From Streptococcus gallolyticus subsp. gallolyticus DSM 16831 (GTDB lineage Bacteria > Bacillota > Bacilli > Lactobacillales > Streptococcaceae): a stretch of 64,000 bases of DNA. The stretch covers positions 2,126,001 through 2,190,000 of the forward strand of contig NZ_CP018822.1 in assembly GCF_002000985.1 (NCBI RefSeq), read 5' to 3'. The notes below the pieces were generated by a model that searched no databases, had not been told where the DNA came from, and worked only from the letters and a program-made list of their open reading frames with translations. This document shows, one piece after another, positions 54,726 to 63,599 of this stretch (position 1 is the first letter of the stretch; every line of letters starts with the position of its first letter). The translations under genes were made by a program, and so were the position numbers.

Positions 54726-55127
54726 ATGTTTGATATTATTCGTACTATTGGTGCTGTCACGCGCACCATTCAAATTGACTCTAATAATCATTTTAAAGAA
54801 CTTGGACTAAATAACAATCTATTCATCTATATTATTCGTGTCTGTGAAAAACCTGGAATGTTTTTGGGCGAGTTGGCAGACAATGTCCAAATTGACCGTA
54901 CAACTGCCTTTAGAACGATAAAAAAATTAGCTACGCTCGGCTATTTTGAATTAAAGAAAGATGCTGTTAACCAGAAAATCAAACGTGTTTATCCAACAGA
55001 AAAAGCCAAGGACATTTATCCACAGCTTCACGAATATGAACAAAAGCAATCTGATTTTCTTTTATCAAACTTATCCACAGAAGAAATTGCTCAACTCAAA
55101 CAATTAATGGCAAAATTAAAATATTAA
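54726..55127 (+). CDS. MarR-family transcriptional regulator
   Basis: 133 residues with a winged helix (LGELADNVQIDRTTAFRTIKKLATLGYFELKKD) flanked by dimerisation helices, the MarR layout. RBS AAGGAG. Two operator-like sequences lie upstream, consistent with autoregulation and control of the divergent aldolase-acetyltransferase pair. Its 3' end overlaps azlD by 12 bases on the other strand. Ligand unknown. Confidence 0.88.
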   Translation: MFDIIRTIGAVTRTIQIDSNNHFKELGLNNNLFIYIIRVCEKPGMFLGELADNVQIDRTTAFRTIKKLATLGYFELKKDAVNQKIKRVYPTEKAKDIYPQLHEYEQKQSDFLLSNLSTEEIAQLKQLMAKLKY

Positions 55128-55442
55128 CCGTAAAATCGCCATGCTAACAATTCCTGTAATGACGGCATATAATAAATTTTTAGATTTTAAGGCGACATAA
55201 AAAGTGGGAAGACTGGCTAGAACTTCCAAGTCCTTTACTTGTGGCAAATGCCCAATTTCAACGTCAAAAAGGCTTGAAAACGTCAAAGCAAATAAAATGG
55301 AAACGGGCAAATATTTCAAAAAACGAATGACAATTTCGGGCAAGCCTTTATATTTTACCAAGATAAAAGGGGCAACTCGCGGAACCCACGACACAACAAA
55401 TCCTAAAAGAATGGCTACCAAAACATAACTACTAACGCTCAT
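55116..55442 (-). CDS. azlD: Branched-chain amino acid export protein AzlD
   Basis: 108 residues with three membrane helices; VSWVPRVAPFILVKYKGLPEIVIRFLKYLP is the AzlD family block. It forms a two-subunit exporter with AzlC, overlapping that gene by 11 bases. Substrate branched-chain amino acids or analogues by homology. Confidence 0.9.
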   Translation of the reverse strand: MSVSSYVLVAILLGFVVSWVPRVAPFILVKYKGLPEIVIRFLKYLPVSILFALTFSSLFDVEIGHLPQVKDLEVLASLPTFYVALKSKNLLYAVITGIVSMAILRLIF

Positions 55443-56127
55443 CCAACATTACCCCCACACTACAACCAATTAACGTTGACACTAAAACCGCTAAAGCACT
55501 TGATAGAAAAACAGCGCAGACTAAAAAACTAATAGCCACAGCTGCTAGTACAAGCAATAGTTTTTTAATGCCTTCACTCAACATCGCATCAAATTGAAAG
55601 ACAAGTAAACCAATAAACATACCAATCAGAGCAAAATCAAGCCCAAAACTTTCTGGATTGGGGATAATACCTCCTAGGAGTGTCCCTACAATTGTGGATA
55701 AAACCCATGCTGCATAACTCAGTAAATTATTACCATGCATCCAGCTAGCTGCAATTGATTTATTGTGAACATTTTCTCCCAACAAAACACCATAACTTTC
55801 ATCTGTAATTAGGCTAGCTATCCCAATGTTATTGAGGAAGCTTGTTTTGGTAAAAATAGTTGTTGCATGCAAACTCATCAACATATTACGCAAATTAACT
55901 AAAAAAACGGTCAACGTTACTGAAGCCAAATCAGCATGAGCAAGCAACATGGCACACATGGCAAATTGAGCTGAACCACCATAGACCAAAAGACTCATCA
56001 AGCCAACTTCTAAAGCTGATAATCCTGAAGCAGACGCCACAATTCCAAAAGCTAATCCAATCGAAATATAACCCAAAGCCGTTGGAAGCGCATCTTGAAG
56101 CCCCGCTTTAAACCCTTTTTCCTGCAT
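55432..56127 (-). CDS. azlC: Branched-chain amino acid export protein AzlC
   Basis: 231 residues with about six membrane helices; GFKAGLQDALPTALGYISIGLAFGI and LVYGGSAQFAMCAML are typical of AzlC. It is the large subunit of the AzlCD exporter. The gene begins its own transcription unit, after the terminator of the sugar operon. Confidence 0.92.
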   Translation of the reverse strand: MQEKGFKAGLQDALPTALGYISIGLAFGIVASASGLSALEVGLMSLLVYGGSAQFAMCAMLLAHADLASVTLTVFLVNLRNMLMSLHATTIFTKTSFLNNIGIASLITDESYGVLLGENVHNKSIAASWMHGNNLLSYAAWVLSTIVGTLLGGIIPNPESFGLDFALIGMFIGLLVFQFDAMLSEGIKKLLLVLAAVAISFLVCAVFLSSALAVLVSTLIGCSVGVMLDER

Positions 56128-56210
56128 ACAAACTCCCTAAATATAGTAACATCAATCAGAAAACATCTAAGTTCTCTACCATTTGGACAATTAAATATTA
56201 GTTACCATTA

Positions 56211-56243
56211 TAAAACACCCTTGCATAGCTTGCAAGGGTATTT
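56211..56243 (-). terminator. Terminator of the sugar PTS operon
   Basis: CACCCTTGCA-TAGC-TTGCAAGGGTA forms a strong stem; the reverse strand continues TGTTTTATAA. Confidence 0.8.
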
Positions 56244-56264
56244 TGGGATTTAGAACGGAGATTA

Positions 56265-56804
56265 TTATTCTAAATTTGCATGACGTTTTACCATGCTTTC
56301 ATTAGATTCGTTTAAAATCTTCATTAATTTTAAAATAAGAATATCATATAAAACCAGACTAGATTGTTCAAATACTGAACCCATAGGTTGTTTTCCAACT
56401 TGCTCACTAGCTTTATTTTGAGCAGGAATCACCAAAACTAAATTTGATAATCTCCCAATTGTAGATGATAAATTTGTTGTAATAAGAGCTGAATCTAACG
56501 ATAACGTGTTAGCTTTTTTTATCAATGAAACTAAACTATCTGTTTCTCCAGAACCAGAGCCAATAATCACTAAATCATTTGGCTGTGTGTGGGGGGAATT
56601 AATGTCTCCAACAACGCTTACTGATAATCCTAAATGCATTAACCGATTAGCAAATGCACGAATCATCAAACCTGACCTTCCCATACCTGCTAAAAAAATA
56701 TGATGTGAATTTACAATTTTATTCGCCAAATCATCCAATTTCTCATCGTCAATCTGATTTACCGCTTTTTCAATATCAGATAGAATAATTTGAGATTCTT
56801 CCAT
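56265..56804 (-). CDS. SIS-domain sugar isomerase, 6-phospho-3-hexuloisomerase-like
   Basis: 179 residues with the SIS fold: HIFLAGMGRSGLMIRAFANRLMHLGLSVSVVGD, VIIGSGSGETDSLVSLIKKA and MGSVFEQSSLVLYDIL match the HxlB/PHI group, which interconverts fructose 6-phosphate and 3-hexulose 6-phosphate. The partner synthase (HxlA) is absent, so the role is not formaldehyde fixation. As last gene of a PTS operon it probably isomerises the phosphorylated sugar toward glycolysis. Confidence 0.85.
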   Translation of the reverse strand: MEESQIILSDIEKAVNQIDDEKLDDLANKIVNSHHIFLAGMGRSGLMIRAFANRLMHLGLSVSVVGDINSPHTQPNDLVIIGSGSGETDSLVSLIKKANTLSLDSALITTNLSSTIGRLSNLVLVIPAQNKASEQVGKQPMGSVFEQSSLVLYDILILKLMKILNESNESMVKRHANLE

Positions 56805-56821
56805 TTTGTCTACCTCAACTT

Positions 56822-57274
56822 TTAAGAATCTAGTTTTGCTTTAATGTCACTAGCTACTTCTTCAACACTATTTTTTTGGCATTTCTTAATAAACACGTCA
56901 TCTTGAAAAAGAGCAATCACTTTACGTAAAACTGCAATATGCTGTTTTCCTGATGACAAAGCTAGATTAAAAACTAATGTAACGTCAACTTTTTGATTCT
57001 TATCTTCCATTAATCCAAAAGCAACTGGTTTTGATAAACGTACAACACTTACGCTATCTTCAGTCACAAAATCAGAATTACCGTGCGGCATTGCTACGCC
57101 TTGTCCACTTGCCAACGATAAACCTGTGGGAAAATCAACCTCACGGTCAATACACGCTTGAATATAGTCACTTTTAATATTATTTACTTCAAGAAGTGCT
57201 TTTCCCGCAAAACGAATTGCCGATTGATAATCGTTTACAGTTTCATCTGCATCATTCACTACAACATAAACCAT
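56822..57274 (-). CDS. PTS EIIA component, fructose/galactitol type
   Basis: 150 residues; LASGQGVAMPHGNSD carries the phosphorylated His64 of PTS_EIIA_2 domains. It takes phosphate from HPr and gives it to EIIB (57284). It lies 9 bases after the EIIB stop in the operon. Confidence 0.92.
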   Translation of the reverse strand: MVYVVVNDADETVNDYQSAIRFAGKALLEVNNIKSDYIQACIDREVDFPTGLSLASGQGVAMPHGNSDFVTEDSVSVVRLSKPVAFGLMEDKNQKVDVTLVFNLALSSGKQHIAVLRKVIALFQDDVFIKKCQKNSVEEVASDIKAKLDS

Positions 57275-57283
57275 AATAAACTC

Positions 57284-57574
57284 CTATTTAATCATTTCAC
57301 CTTTAACAGCATCAAAGATTTCATCCTCACCAATACCAGTAAGTAAACCTGCTCCAACTATAACTGGAACTGTTAAACCTTCATTTTCAAGTTTTGTAGA
57401 TGAAACAACTAAATCATAGCTATTGAACTTTTCAGTTGAACAATCCATGAGAGAAGCTTTATCAACTTGAACATCAGCAATTTTTTCATCTTTTAAGAAA
57501 TCTTGTAAAACTGACACCATAATTGATGATGAAGCAATACCATTTCCACAAACGACAAGAATTTTTTTAGCCAT
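57284..57574 (-). CDS. PTS EIIB component, galactitol type
   Basis: 96 residues starting MAKKILVVCGNGIASSSIM, where Cys9 in the P-loop-like CGNGIASS is the phosphorylated residue of the lactose/galactitol-type IIB family. It passes phosphate to the sugar during transport by the EIIC at 57599. Confidence 0.93.
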   Translation of the reverse strand: MAKKILVVCGNGIASSSIMVSVLQDFLKDEKIADVQVDKASLMDCSTEKFNSYDLVVSSTKLENEGLTVPVIVGAGLLTGIGEDEIFDAVKGEMIK

Positions 57575-57598
57575 AATAATTACCTCTATTTCTATTTA

Positions 57599-58954
57599 TT
57601 AAGCATTTTCAATTTGAGCATGTTCTTTTTTCTTAAGTAGATAGCCTACTGCAACAAGAATTGCTCCAACTAAAATATAACCAATTAATCCAATATGTGA
57701 TACTGCCGCAAAGAGACCTGTAAAAGGATTAGCGGATGGGTTTAAAGAAGAATACATAACACCTTCTTTAGCACCTGCACCAAATTTTTGGAAGACCTCG
57801 TTAGTTGCTGGTGTCATCCATGATGCAATATAGAGACCACCACCAAATAGAATCACTGAAGTCAACCAAGTACGAATAATATTTCCATTAAAAACAGGAA
57901 CCATACACGCAATGAAGAAGACAAACTGTGATAAATCACCTAACGGCATGACTTTATTCCCAGGTAAAATGACTGCTAGAATCACCATTACAGGAATAAG
58001 AAGTAAGGCTGGAGCGATAACTGATGGATTACCAACAATAAGTGCCGTATCCATACCAACTGTAATTTCTCGGTCTGGGAATTTTTTAACCAATTTCTTA
58101 CGCGCAGCATTTGAAAGCGGAACAAGTCCTTCCATCATGATTGAAGTCATCTTAGGAAGAAGAAGCATAACAGCTGCCAAATACATACCAAGCTGTAAAC
58201 TTGAGATAATTGTTGTATAAGGGTTACTCCAATCATAACCAAATAATCCTAAAAGCACACCAAGAATAAAACCTACAACTGTTGGATCACCCAAGACTCC
58301 AAAACGTTTTTGGATAGACTCTGCGGTAACATTCCAATGACGCAAACCAGGAATATGATCATAAATCCAATTAAACGGGTAAGCAAATAAAAGATAAGTA
58401 TTAGCAACAGGATGTGAAATGGAAACTCCTTTTGGTAACCCAAAAAATTCATTATTACGTTTTGCACCTAAATCAGCTGCAATAAGTGCCCAGACATGGA
58501 AAAGTCCTGCTGTTAAAACTCCATAAAGGAAATTACCAGAATAAACAGCCACAATTGCACCCATTGATGCATTTTGATGAAGATTAAAAACATCAACATT
58601 AACACAGTCAGTTAATTTCAAAACAAGAAGAAGAATATTAATACCAACACATAGTGGAATAATAATTGCTCCCATATTTGAACCAAATCCCATAACCGCA
58701 GTCGCAGCACCACCAACATCAATAGCACTTAAAGAAGATCCTGTCTTTTCTGCTAGTCCAGTAATGGCTGGCTCCATTTTATCTAACATGAAATTAATGA
58801 CAAGAGATAAAGCAATAAAACCAATCCCAACCTTCATTGCTGATTGAATTGCTTCGGAAAGCGGTCGACGTAAAATCAGCATGAAAATCAAGAAAATTAG
58901 TGGAATAAAAATAAAATTTCCTAAATCATTAATAAAATTTGTAACAACTTCCAT
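57599..58954 (-). CDS. PTS EIIC component, galactitol (GatC) family
   Basis: 451 residues with about ten membrane helices. IFLIFMLILRRPLSEAIQSAMKVGIGF and VGFILGVLLGLFGYD are typical of GatC-family permeases, which carry galactitol, arabitol, ribitol or other polyols and sugars. The isomerase-only context (no polyol dehydrogenase) argues for an aldose or ketose rather than a polyol. Confidence 0.9.
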   Translation of the reverse strand: MEVVTNFINDLGNFIFIPLIFLIFMLILRRPLSEAIQSAMKVGIGFIALSLVINFMLDKMEPAITGLAEKTGSSLSAIDVGGAATAVMGFGSNMGAIIIPLCVGINILLLVLKLTDCVNVDVFNLHQNASMGAIVAVYSGNFLYGVLTAGLFHVWALIAADLGAKRNNEFFGLPKGVSISHPVANTYLLFAYPFNWIYDHIPGLRHWNVTAESIQKRFGVLGDPTVVGFILGVLLGLFGYDWSNPYTTIISSLQLGMYLAAVMLLLPKMTSIMMEGLVPLSNAARKKLVKKFPDREITVGMDTALIVGNPSVIAPALLLIPVMVILAVILPGNKVMPLGDLSQFVFFIACMVPVFNGNIIRTWLTSVILFGGGLYIASWMTPATNEVFQKFGAGAKEGVMYSSLNPSANPFTGLFAAVSHIGLIGYILVGAILVAVGYLLKKKEHAQIENA

Positions 58955-58992
58955 TTTTCTACTAGCCAGCTTATAACTAGCCTCCTCCTTTA

Positions 58993-59511
58993 CTATTCAG
59001 GTCTAAAGCCCATGTTCCACGCGACATAATCAGGCTTTTTCAATAAACGATTATCATCAGCTTCTGCTTCCAATAAATTTTTCTTTGAATTTTCACGAGC
59101 TGTACTAAAATCAAATGGTTCATCATACCAAGCATCTACAATCTGTTTAAGATATTCAAGACCATTGACACGGCAACCAAGACCAATAACCTGTGTATTA
59201 TTACTAAGTCTTGCACGCTTTGCTGAGTAAGGATTCGTTACAGCTGTCGCTCTAATTCCCCAATGTTTATTGATTTGACAAGTAAAACCAATTCCAGTAC
59301 CGCAGATGTAAATTCCTAATCGACATTTGTCACGTTGAATAACCTCAGCCATTTCATCCGCCAGAACTGCAAAAGTATTGACACCATCTTCTGGGATTTT
59401 TACAGGATCATAAACTATCTCAGCATTTTTTTCTTCGATAAGATAGTTTTTGAGAGCTTCTTTTGTTTCAAATCCCAAATCATCACAGGCAATTGCGATT
59501 TTTGTTTTCAT
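58993..59511 (-). CDS. RpiB/LacA/LacB-family sugar-phosphate isomerase
   Basis: 172 residues; IAIACDDLGFETKEALKNYL and GIYICGTGIGFTCQINK (catalytic Cys70) are the family motifs. Members are ribose 5-P isomerase B, galactose 6-P isomerase subunits and allose 6-P isomerase. It differs from the LacAB pair because it stands alone. First gene of the PTS operon, followed by EIIC. A cre-like CGTAATCGCTTTCT lies at 59524-59537. Confidence 0.87.
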   Translation of the reverse strand: MKTKIAIACDDLGFETKEALKNYLIEEKNAEIVYDPVKIPEDGVNTFAVLADEMAEVIQRDKCRLGIYICGTGIGFTCQINKHWGIRATAVTNPYSAKRARLSNNTQVIGLGCRVNGLEYLKQIVDAWYDEPFDFSTARENSKKNLLEAEADDNRLLKKPDYVAWNMGFRPE

Positions 59512-59523
59512 TTGTTACCTCCT

Positions 59524-59537
59524 CGTAATCGCTTTCT
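59524..59537. promoter_or_regulatory. cre-like box before the PTS operon
   Basis: On the reverse strand AGAAAGCGATTACG fits the cre pattern at 12 of 14 positions, just before the first gene, where CcpA would block transcription. Confidence 0.55.
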
Positions 59538-59555
59538 TTTTTATATCTGTATTTT

Positions 59556-59652
59556 AGCATTGGTTTTAGTTGGTGTCAATAGTTTTTTATTGGTTTTTAT
59601 TATTTTTTGTTGGCTTTTAAAGTAAAATACTTGTTTTTTATTGGTTTTACTA
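59556..59652. promoter_or_regulatory. Cluster of TTGGTTTT direct repeats, probable DeoR operators
   Basis: TTGGTTTTAG, TTGGTGTCAA, TTGGTTTTTA, TTGGCTTTTA and TTGGTTTTAC stand in the same direction between the PTS operon and the deoR-type gene. Repeated short direct motifs are how DeoR-family sugar regulators bind. Confidence 0.65.
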
Positions 59653-59686
59653 TATAATTATCTTTAGAAACAAGCGAGGTTAAACT

Positions 59687-60439
59687 ATGTTATTAGAAAA
59701 AAGACGTCAACTCATTCTTGATGAATTAAAAAATAATGGAACTGTCTATGTCAGCAAATTATCTGAACAATTTGAAGTTAGCTATGAAACAATTCGCAAA
59801 GATTTATCCTATCTGGAAAAAAAGGGACTGCTTATAAAAAGCCATGGTGGGGCTATTTTAAAACAAAATGCTATCGAATTATCTTACAACACACGTGAAA
59901 AAGAAAATACTTCTGATAAAAAAAGAATCGCCCAAAAAGCCCTTGAACTCATTCCAGACAATGCTTCAATTATCATTGGTACAGGTAGTACAACTGTTGA
60001 ATTAGCTTATTTATTAGCTCAAAAATCTGGCTATAAAATTTTTACAGATTCTTTACCTGTTACAAATGCTTTGGTTAATTCAGATAATCAGCTATTCTTT
60101 TTTGGTGGAGAATTTCGTCCTAAAAGCTCATCAGTCTTCGGAGGATGGACCATTTCACAAATCAAACAAGTCTTCGTTGATATCTGTTTCCTTGGTTCAG
60201 ATGGTTTTTCAAATATTGATGGTCCTTCAAGCCCATCTTCTTCAGATGTGTCTATTGACCAAGAAATAATAAAACAAGCCGATAAAGCTTTCATTTTAGC
60301 TGATTCTAGTAAATTTGAAAGAAAAAGTCTCTATAAAATTTGTGACTGGTCAGATATTACCGCTCTAATTACAGATTCAGATGCTGACGAAGCCAAACGT
60401 TCAATTATTGAAAAAGAGACAACCGTTATTCTGGCATAA
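59687..60439 (+). CDS. DeoR-family sugar-operon regulator
   Basis: 250 residues: winged helix (VSKLSEQFEVSYETIRKDLSYLEKKGLLIKSHGGAI) then the DeoR sensor domain (IIGTGSTTVELAYLL, LGSDGFSNIDGPS) that binds a phosphosugar. It is divergent from the PTS operon with repeats between, so it most likely represses it until the sugar phosphate appears. A terminator follows. Confidence 0.92.
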   Translation: MLLEKRRQLILDELKNNGTVYVSKLSEQFEVSYETIRKDLSYLEKKGLLIKSHGGAILKQNAIELSYNTREKENTSDKKRIAQKALELIPDNASIIIGTGSTTVELAYLLAQKSGYKIFTDSLPVTNALVNSDNQLFFFGGEFRPKSSSVFGGWTISQIKQVFVDICFLGSDGFSNIDGPSSPSSSDVSIDQEIIKQADKAFILADSSKFERKSLYKICDWSDITALITDSDADEAKRSIIEKETTVILA

Positions 60440-60442
60440 CAA

Positions 60443-60475
60443 ATAAAAGTCCCTAGAAATTCTAGGGACTTTTAT
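60443..60475 (+). terminator. Terminator of the DeoR gene
   Basis: AAAAGTCCCTAGAA-ATT-CTAGGGACTTTT: a stem of 10 to 12 bp followed by a short T run. Confidence 0.88.
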
Positions 60476-60479
60476 TCCA

Positions 60480-61022
60480 ATCAGAAATTATTATACCCAA
60501 AAAAAGACTAAACATTGATTACTCGATTAATGTAATCATCTACTGCCATGATAAAGACAAATTCACCTTGAAGTGATGCAACTTCTCTGGTTCCAATAAT
60601 TCACCAGATAAATTAGGGAATGAAAAGGTTACTGTAGTATCCAACCATCAAATAACGTCAAATTCCAAATTTCCTGCCATGCGAGTCATTGTTGAAACAC
60701 AATGTGACAAAGTAAAACCAACTATAACCAATTATGAATTTCTTTTTCTGTTAAGTATGCTTCTAAAGATGCTCCTATAAAAGCACTATTAACTTGCTTT
60801 TCAAATACCGGCTCATCACCTTTCGGCTCAAAGTCAACCATTATCTCACAGTCAGTATATTACAACGTGGTTAACAGGTTGTTTATTTTGTCTAAAATAG
60901 TTTACTATTTCTGAAATTCTTTTCTCAGCGTAAGGGTCATAACGTTTCCCAAACGTTTCAGATAAAAAGCCGTTTTGAATATCAATCAAAATAAAGCCGT
61001 TTTCATTCCTTTTTACCTTCTA
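60480..61022 (-). pseudogene. Degraded isochorismatase-family hydrolase
   Basis: On the reverse strand pieces of one protein can be read in shifting frames: ENGFILIDIQNGFLSETFGKRYDPYAEKR (written here only in part: LIDIQNGF is the catalytic Asp block), then GDEPVFEKQVNSAFIGASLE, and after another break sequence resembling FxLSHCVSTMTRMA (catalytic Cys region). Stops and frameshifts interrupt it several times and no start-to-stop frame survives. It was probably a nicotinamidase- or isochorismatase-like cysteine hydrolase. Confidence 0.75.
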
Positions 61023-61053
61023 TTTAGACATTAGTTTACAGGAAAATAATCCC

Positions 61054-62064
61054 CTAATCCAAACTATCAAAAGCTAAACTTGGTTTAGCGTTTAAGTCTA
61101 AGTCAGCAAAGTGTCCTTTATCGTATTCAATCGCTGCTGCTAGCGAAATCATGCCAGCATTATCGCCACAAAGGCGTAATGGTGGAATAACAACTTCTGC
61201 TTCTGTAATTTCATCTGCCAAACGTTCACGCAAGCCTTGATTAGCAGCCACACCACCAGCTACAACGAGTGTTTTGACAGGATATTTTTCCAAAGCTTTT
61301 TTTGTTTTCGCCATCAAAACATCCAAAACGGCAGCTTGAAATGATGCTGATAAATCTTCTTTTGAAAGTGTTTCACCTTTTTGCGCAGCATTATGGTGTA
61401 AATTAATAAAAGCTGATTTCAAACCTGAAAATGAAAATTCGAGGTTATCTTCTTTAATCATGGCACGCGGAAAATCATAAATATCCTTTCCTTGATGTGC
61501 CAATTGGTCAATTTCACGTCCAGCAGGATAAGTCAACCCCATGACACGACCAACCTTGTCATATGCTTCACCAACAGCGTCATCACGCGTTTCACCGACA
61601 ATTTTATAATCGCCAGGTTCAGACACATAAACCAATTCTGTGTGTCCACCAGAAACCAATAATGCCATTAATGGATAAGCTAATTCTTTGACTTGACGAG
61701 CTGCCATCAAGTGCCCAGACATATGATTAACAGGAATCAATGGCAAATGGTTCGCCCAAGCAAAAGCTTTAGCAGCAGCCATCCCCACTAAAATCGCTCC
61801 AACCAAGCCAGGACCGTAAGTTACAGCAACCGCATCAAGGTCACTCACTTCAATTCCTGCCGTATCCAAAGCATCTTTGAAACACGTTGTAATCACTTCG
61901 ACATGGTGACGACTAGCAACCTCTGGCACCACGCCACCAAAACGCTTGTGACTTTCAATTTGACTAGCAATAATATTGCTCAAAATCTCGCTTTCATTTT
62001 TTAAAACGGCAACACTTGTTTCATCACAAGAGCTCTCCACAGCTAAAATATATCTATCTTTCAT
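61054..62064 (-). CDS. tsaD: tRNA threonylcarbamoyladenosine synthase subunit TsaD
   Basis: 336 residues, [17 protein letters not shown] at the start and HMSGHLMAA holding the metal-binding histidines of the Kae1/TsaD family; VSGGHTEL and [15 protein letters not shown] bind nucleotide. With TsaB and TsaE it attaches threonylcarbamoyl to A37 of ANN-decoding tRNAs. Last gene of the tsaB-rimI-tsaD operon, starting nine bases after rimI. Confidence 0.97.
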   Translation of the reverse strand: MKDRYILAVESSCDETSVAVLKNESEILSNIIASQIESHKRFGGVVPEVASRHHVEVITTCFKDALDTAGIEVSDLDAVAVTYGPGLVGAILVGMAAAKAFAWANHLPLIPVNHMSGHLMAARQVKELAYPLMALLVSGGHTELVYVSEPGDYKIVGETRDDAVGEAYDKVGRVMGLTYPAGREIDQLAHQGKDIYDFPRAMIKEDNLEFSFSGLKSAFINLHHNAAQKGETLSKEDLSASFQAAVLDVLMAKTKKALEKYPVKTLVVAGGVAANQGLRERLADEITEAEVVIPPLRLCGDNAGMISLAAAIEYDKGHFADLDLNAKPSLAFDSLD

Positions 62065-62073
62065 TTATCTTTT

Positions 62074-62496
62074 TTACCTCTCATTACCTTCACGCTTCAT
62101 AATAATCGCATCCTCAATTGGATTATGGTAATATCGCTTACGCTCACCAATCACCTTAAATCCAAATTTTTGGTACAAAGCTTGCGCAGAAGTATTTGAT
62201 GCTCTCACTTCCAAGAAAATTGGAAAGTCAATCTGGTCTAAATTGGTCAATAACTGACTACCTAAACCACAACCTTGATAAGCTTTCTTAACCGCAATAT
62301 TTGTGATTTCTAATTCGCCAACAAGTTGCTGAATTGCAAGAAAACCAACCATTTCCTTGTCTTTTTCCACAAAAAAATAATCCACACTATCCTGCTGCAT
62401 ATCTGCTAAAATTTGCTTTTTTGTCCATGGTGACACTTCATAGACATCAGACAAGATAGCATAAACAGCAGTCACTTTTTCTGATAAATCTTTCAT
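62074..62496 (-). CDS. rimI: Ribosomal-protein-alanine N-acetyltransferase-like (RimI)
   Basis: I placed the start at the ATG one base after the tsaB stop (140 residues, normal RimI length); an ATG at 62514 overlapping tsaB is also possible. ITNIAVKKAYQGCGLGSQLL is the acetyl-CoA loop and FLEVRASNTSAQALYQKFGFKVIGERKRYY the RimI-specific block. It may acetylate the S18 N-terminus. Coupled between tsaB and tsaD. Confidence 0.93.
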   Translation of the reverse strand: MKDLSEKVTAVYAILSDVYEVSPWTKKQILADMQQDSVDYFFVEKDKEMVGFLAIQQLVGELEITNIAVKKAYQGCGLGSQLLTNLDQIDFPIFLEVRASNTSAQALYQKFGFKVIGERKRYYHNPIEDAIIMKREGNER

Positions 62497-62497
62497 G

Positions 62498-63187
62498 TTA
62501 GATACGTTTGACATAATCTGCAGTTGAATCTTCTTTATGCGTTTTAAGCCAGTTTTCCTCTGCTTCCACACGTTTGAGATAATTTGGTACAAAACTGTCA
62601 ACATCAGCTGGTTCAAGACTTTGACCATATTTTCCAATAGCATAAGCTGATGGCAAAACAGGTAAAATAACAGCTTGTGGTAGAGCTTCTTCAATCTGGT
62701 CGCGGAAATTATCCACTTCACCAACAAACATAACCTTAGCTTCAGCCTTAACGGCTTCTAAAACAGCTGTAAAACTCATGTGTTGGTCTGCTTTAACAAG
62801 CTGACCATTTTTATAAAAACCAGCATAAACATTATTACGACGGGCATCCATGATAGGAACAACCAAGCCATCAAAATCAGCTGCCGCAGCAAGTGCATAC
62901 AGACTTGACACCCCTACTAACTCAATATTTAACGTATATGCCAACGTTTTAGCTGTCGCAACCGCCACGCGCAAACCAGTATAAGACCCTGGGCCTTGCG
63001 CTACAACAATTCTACCTAAATCACTTGGTTGCAAATCCACAGATGCCATCAAAAAATCAATCGCAGGCATTAATGTTATACTGTGATTTTTTTTAATATT
63101 GACCGTTACATCAGCTAACAAATTCTTGCCATCTAAAATGGCAACAGACAAAGCCTTACTTGAAGTATCAAAGGCTAAAACTTTCAT
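62498..63187 (-). CDS. tsaB: tRNA threonylcarbamoyladenosine subunit TsaB
   Basis: About 229 residues from the second ATG (63187; the first is at 63190). VLAFDTSSKALSVAILDG is the actin-like ATPase loop and VAQGPGSYTGLRVAVATAKTLAYTL the TsaB signature. It lacks TsaD's metal histidines, as usual, and forms a heterodimer with TsaD. First gene of the operon. Confidence 0.95.
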   Translation of the reverse strand: MKVLAFDTSSKALSVAILDGKNLLADVTVNIKKNHSITLMPAIDFLMASVDLQPSDLGRIVVAQGPGSYTGLRVAVATAKTLAYTLNIELVGVSSLYALAAAADFDGLVVPIMDARRNNVYAGFYKNGQLVKADQHMSFTAVLEAVKAEAKVMFVGEVDNFRDQIEEALPQAVILPVLPSAYAIGKYGQSLEPADVDSFVPNYLKRVEAEENWLKTHKEDSTADYVKRI

Positions 63188-63367
63188 CATTTAAATTCCC
63201 TCACTTGATTCTACCTCTTATTTTATGATATAATTTTAATAATTGCAACGAATCAAGGTTAAATCAATTACTCGTAAAAATTTCATAGATGTTTGTCAAG
63301 TAGATGTAAAGCTATTTGGCAGGTTTTTTGTAGTTTGATTAGCCACAGGTATAAAGAAAGGAAAACT

Positions 63368-63598
63368 ATGATTTATAAAGTTTTTTACCAAGAAACAAAA
63401 GAACGTAACCCACGCCGTGAGCAAACTAAAGTGCTCTACTTAGACATTGATGCCACAACTGAACTCGAAGGACGCATCAAAACACGCAAACTCGTTGAAG
63501 AAAAAACACCTTACAACGTTGAATTTATTGAACTTCTATCAGATAAACACCTAGCTTACGAAAAAGAAACAGGTGTCTTTAAATTAACGGAGTTATAA
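63368..63598 (+). CDS. rpoY: RNA polymerase epsilon subunit
   Basis: 76 residues from the ATG at 63368 (AAAGGAAAACT upstream): [20 protein letters not shown] is the conserved RpoY start. This small protein binds RNA polymerase in Firmicutes. It lies one base before rnjA, the invariant neighbour of rpoY in streptococci. Confidence 0.96.
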   Translation: MIYKVFYQETKERNPRREQTKVLYLDIDATTELEGRIKTRKLVEEKTPYNVEFIELLSDKHLAYEKETGVFKLTEL

Positions 63599-63599
63599 C

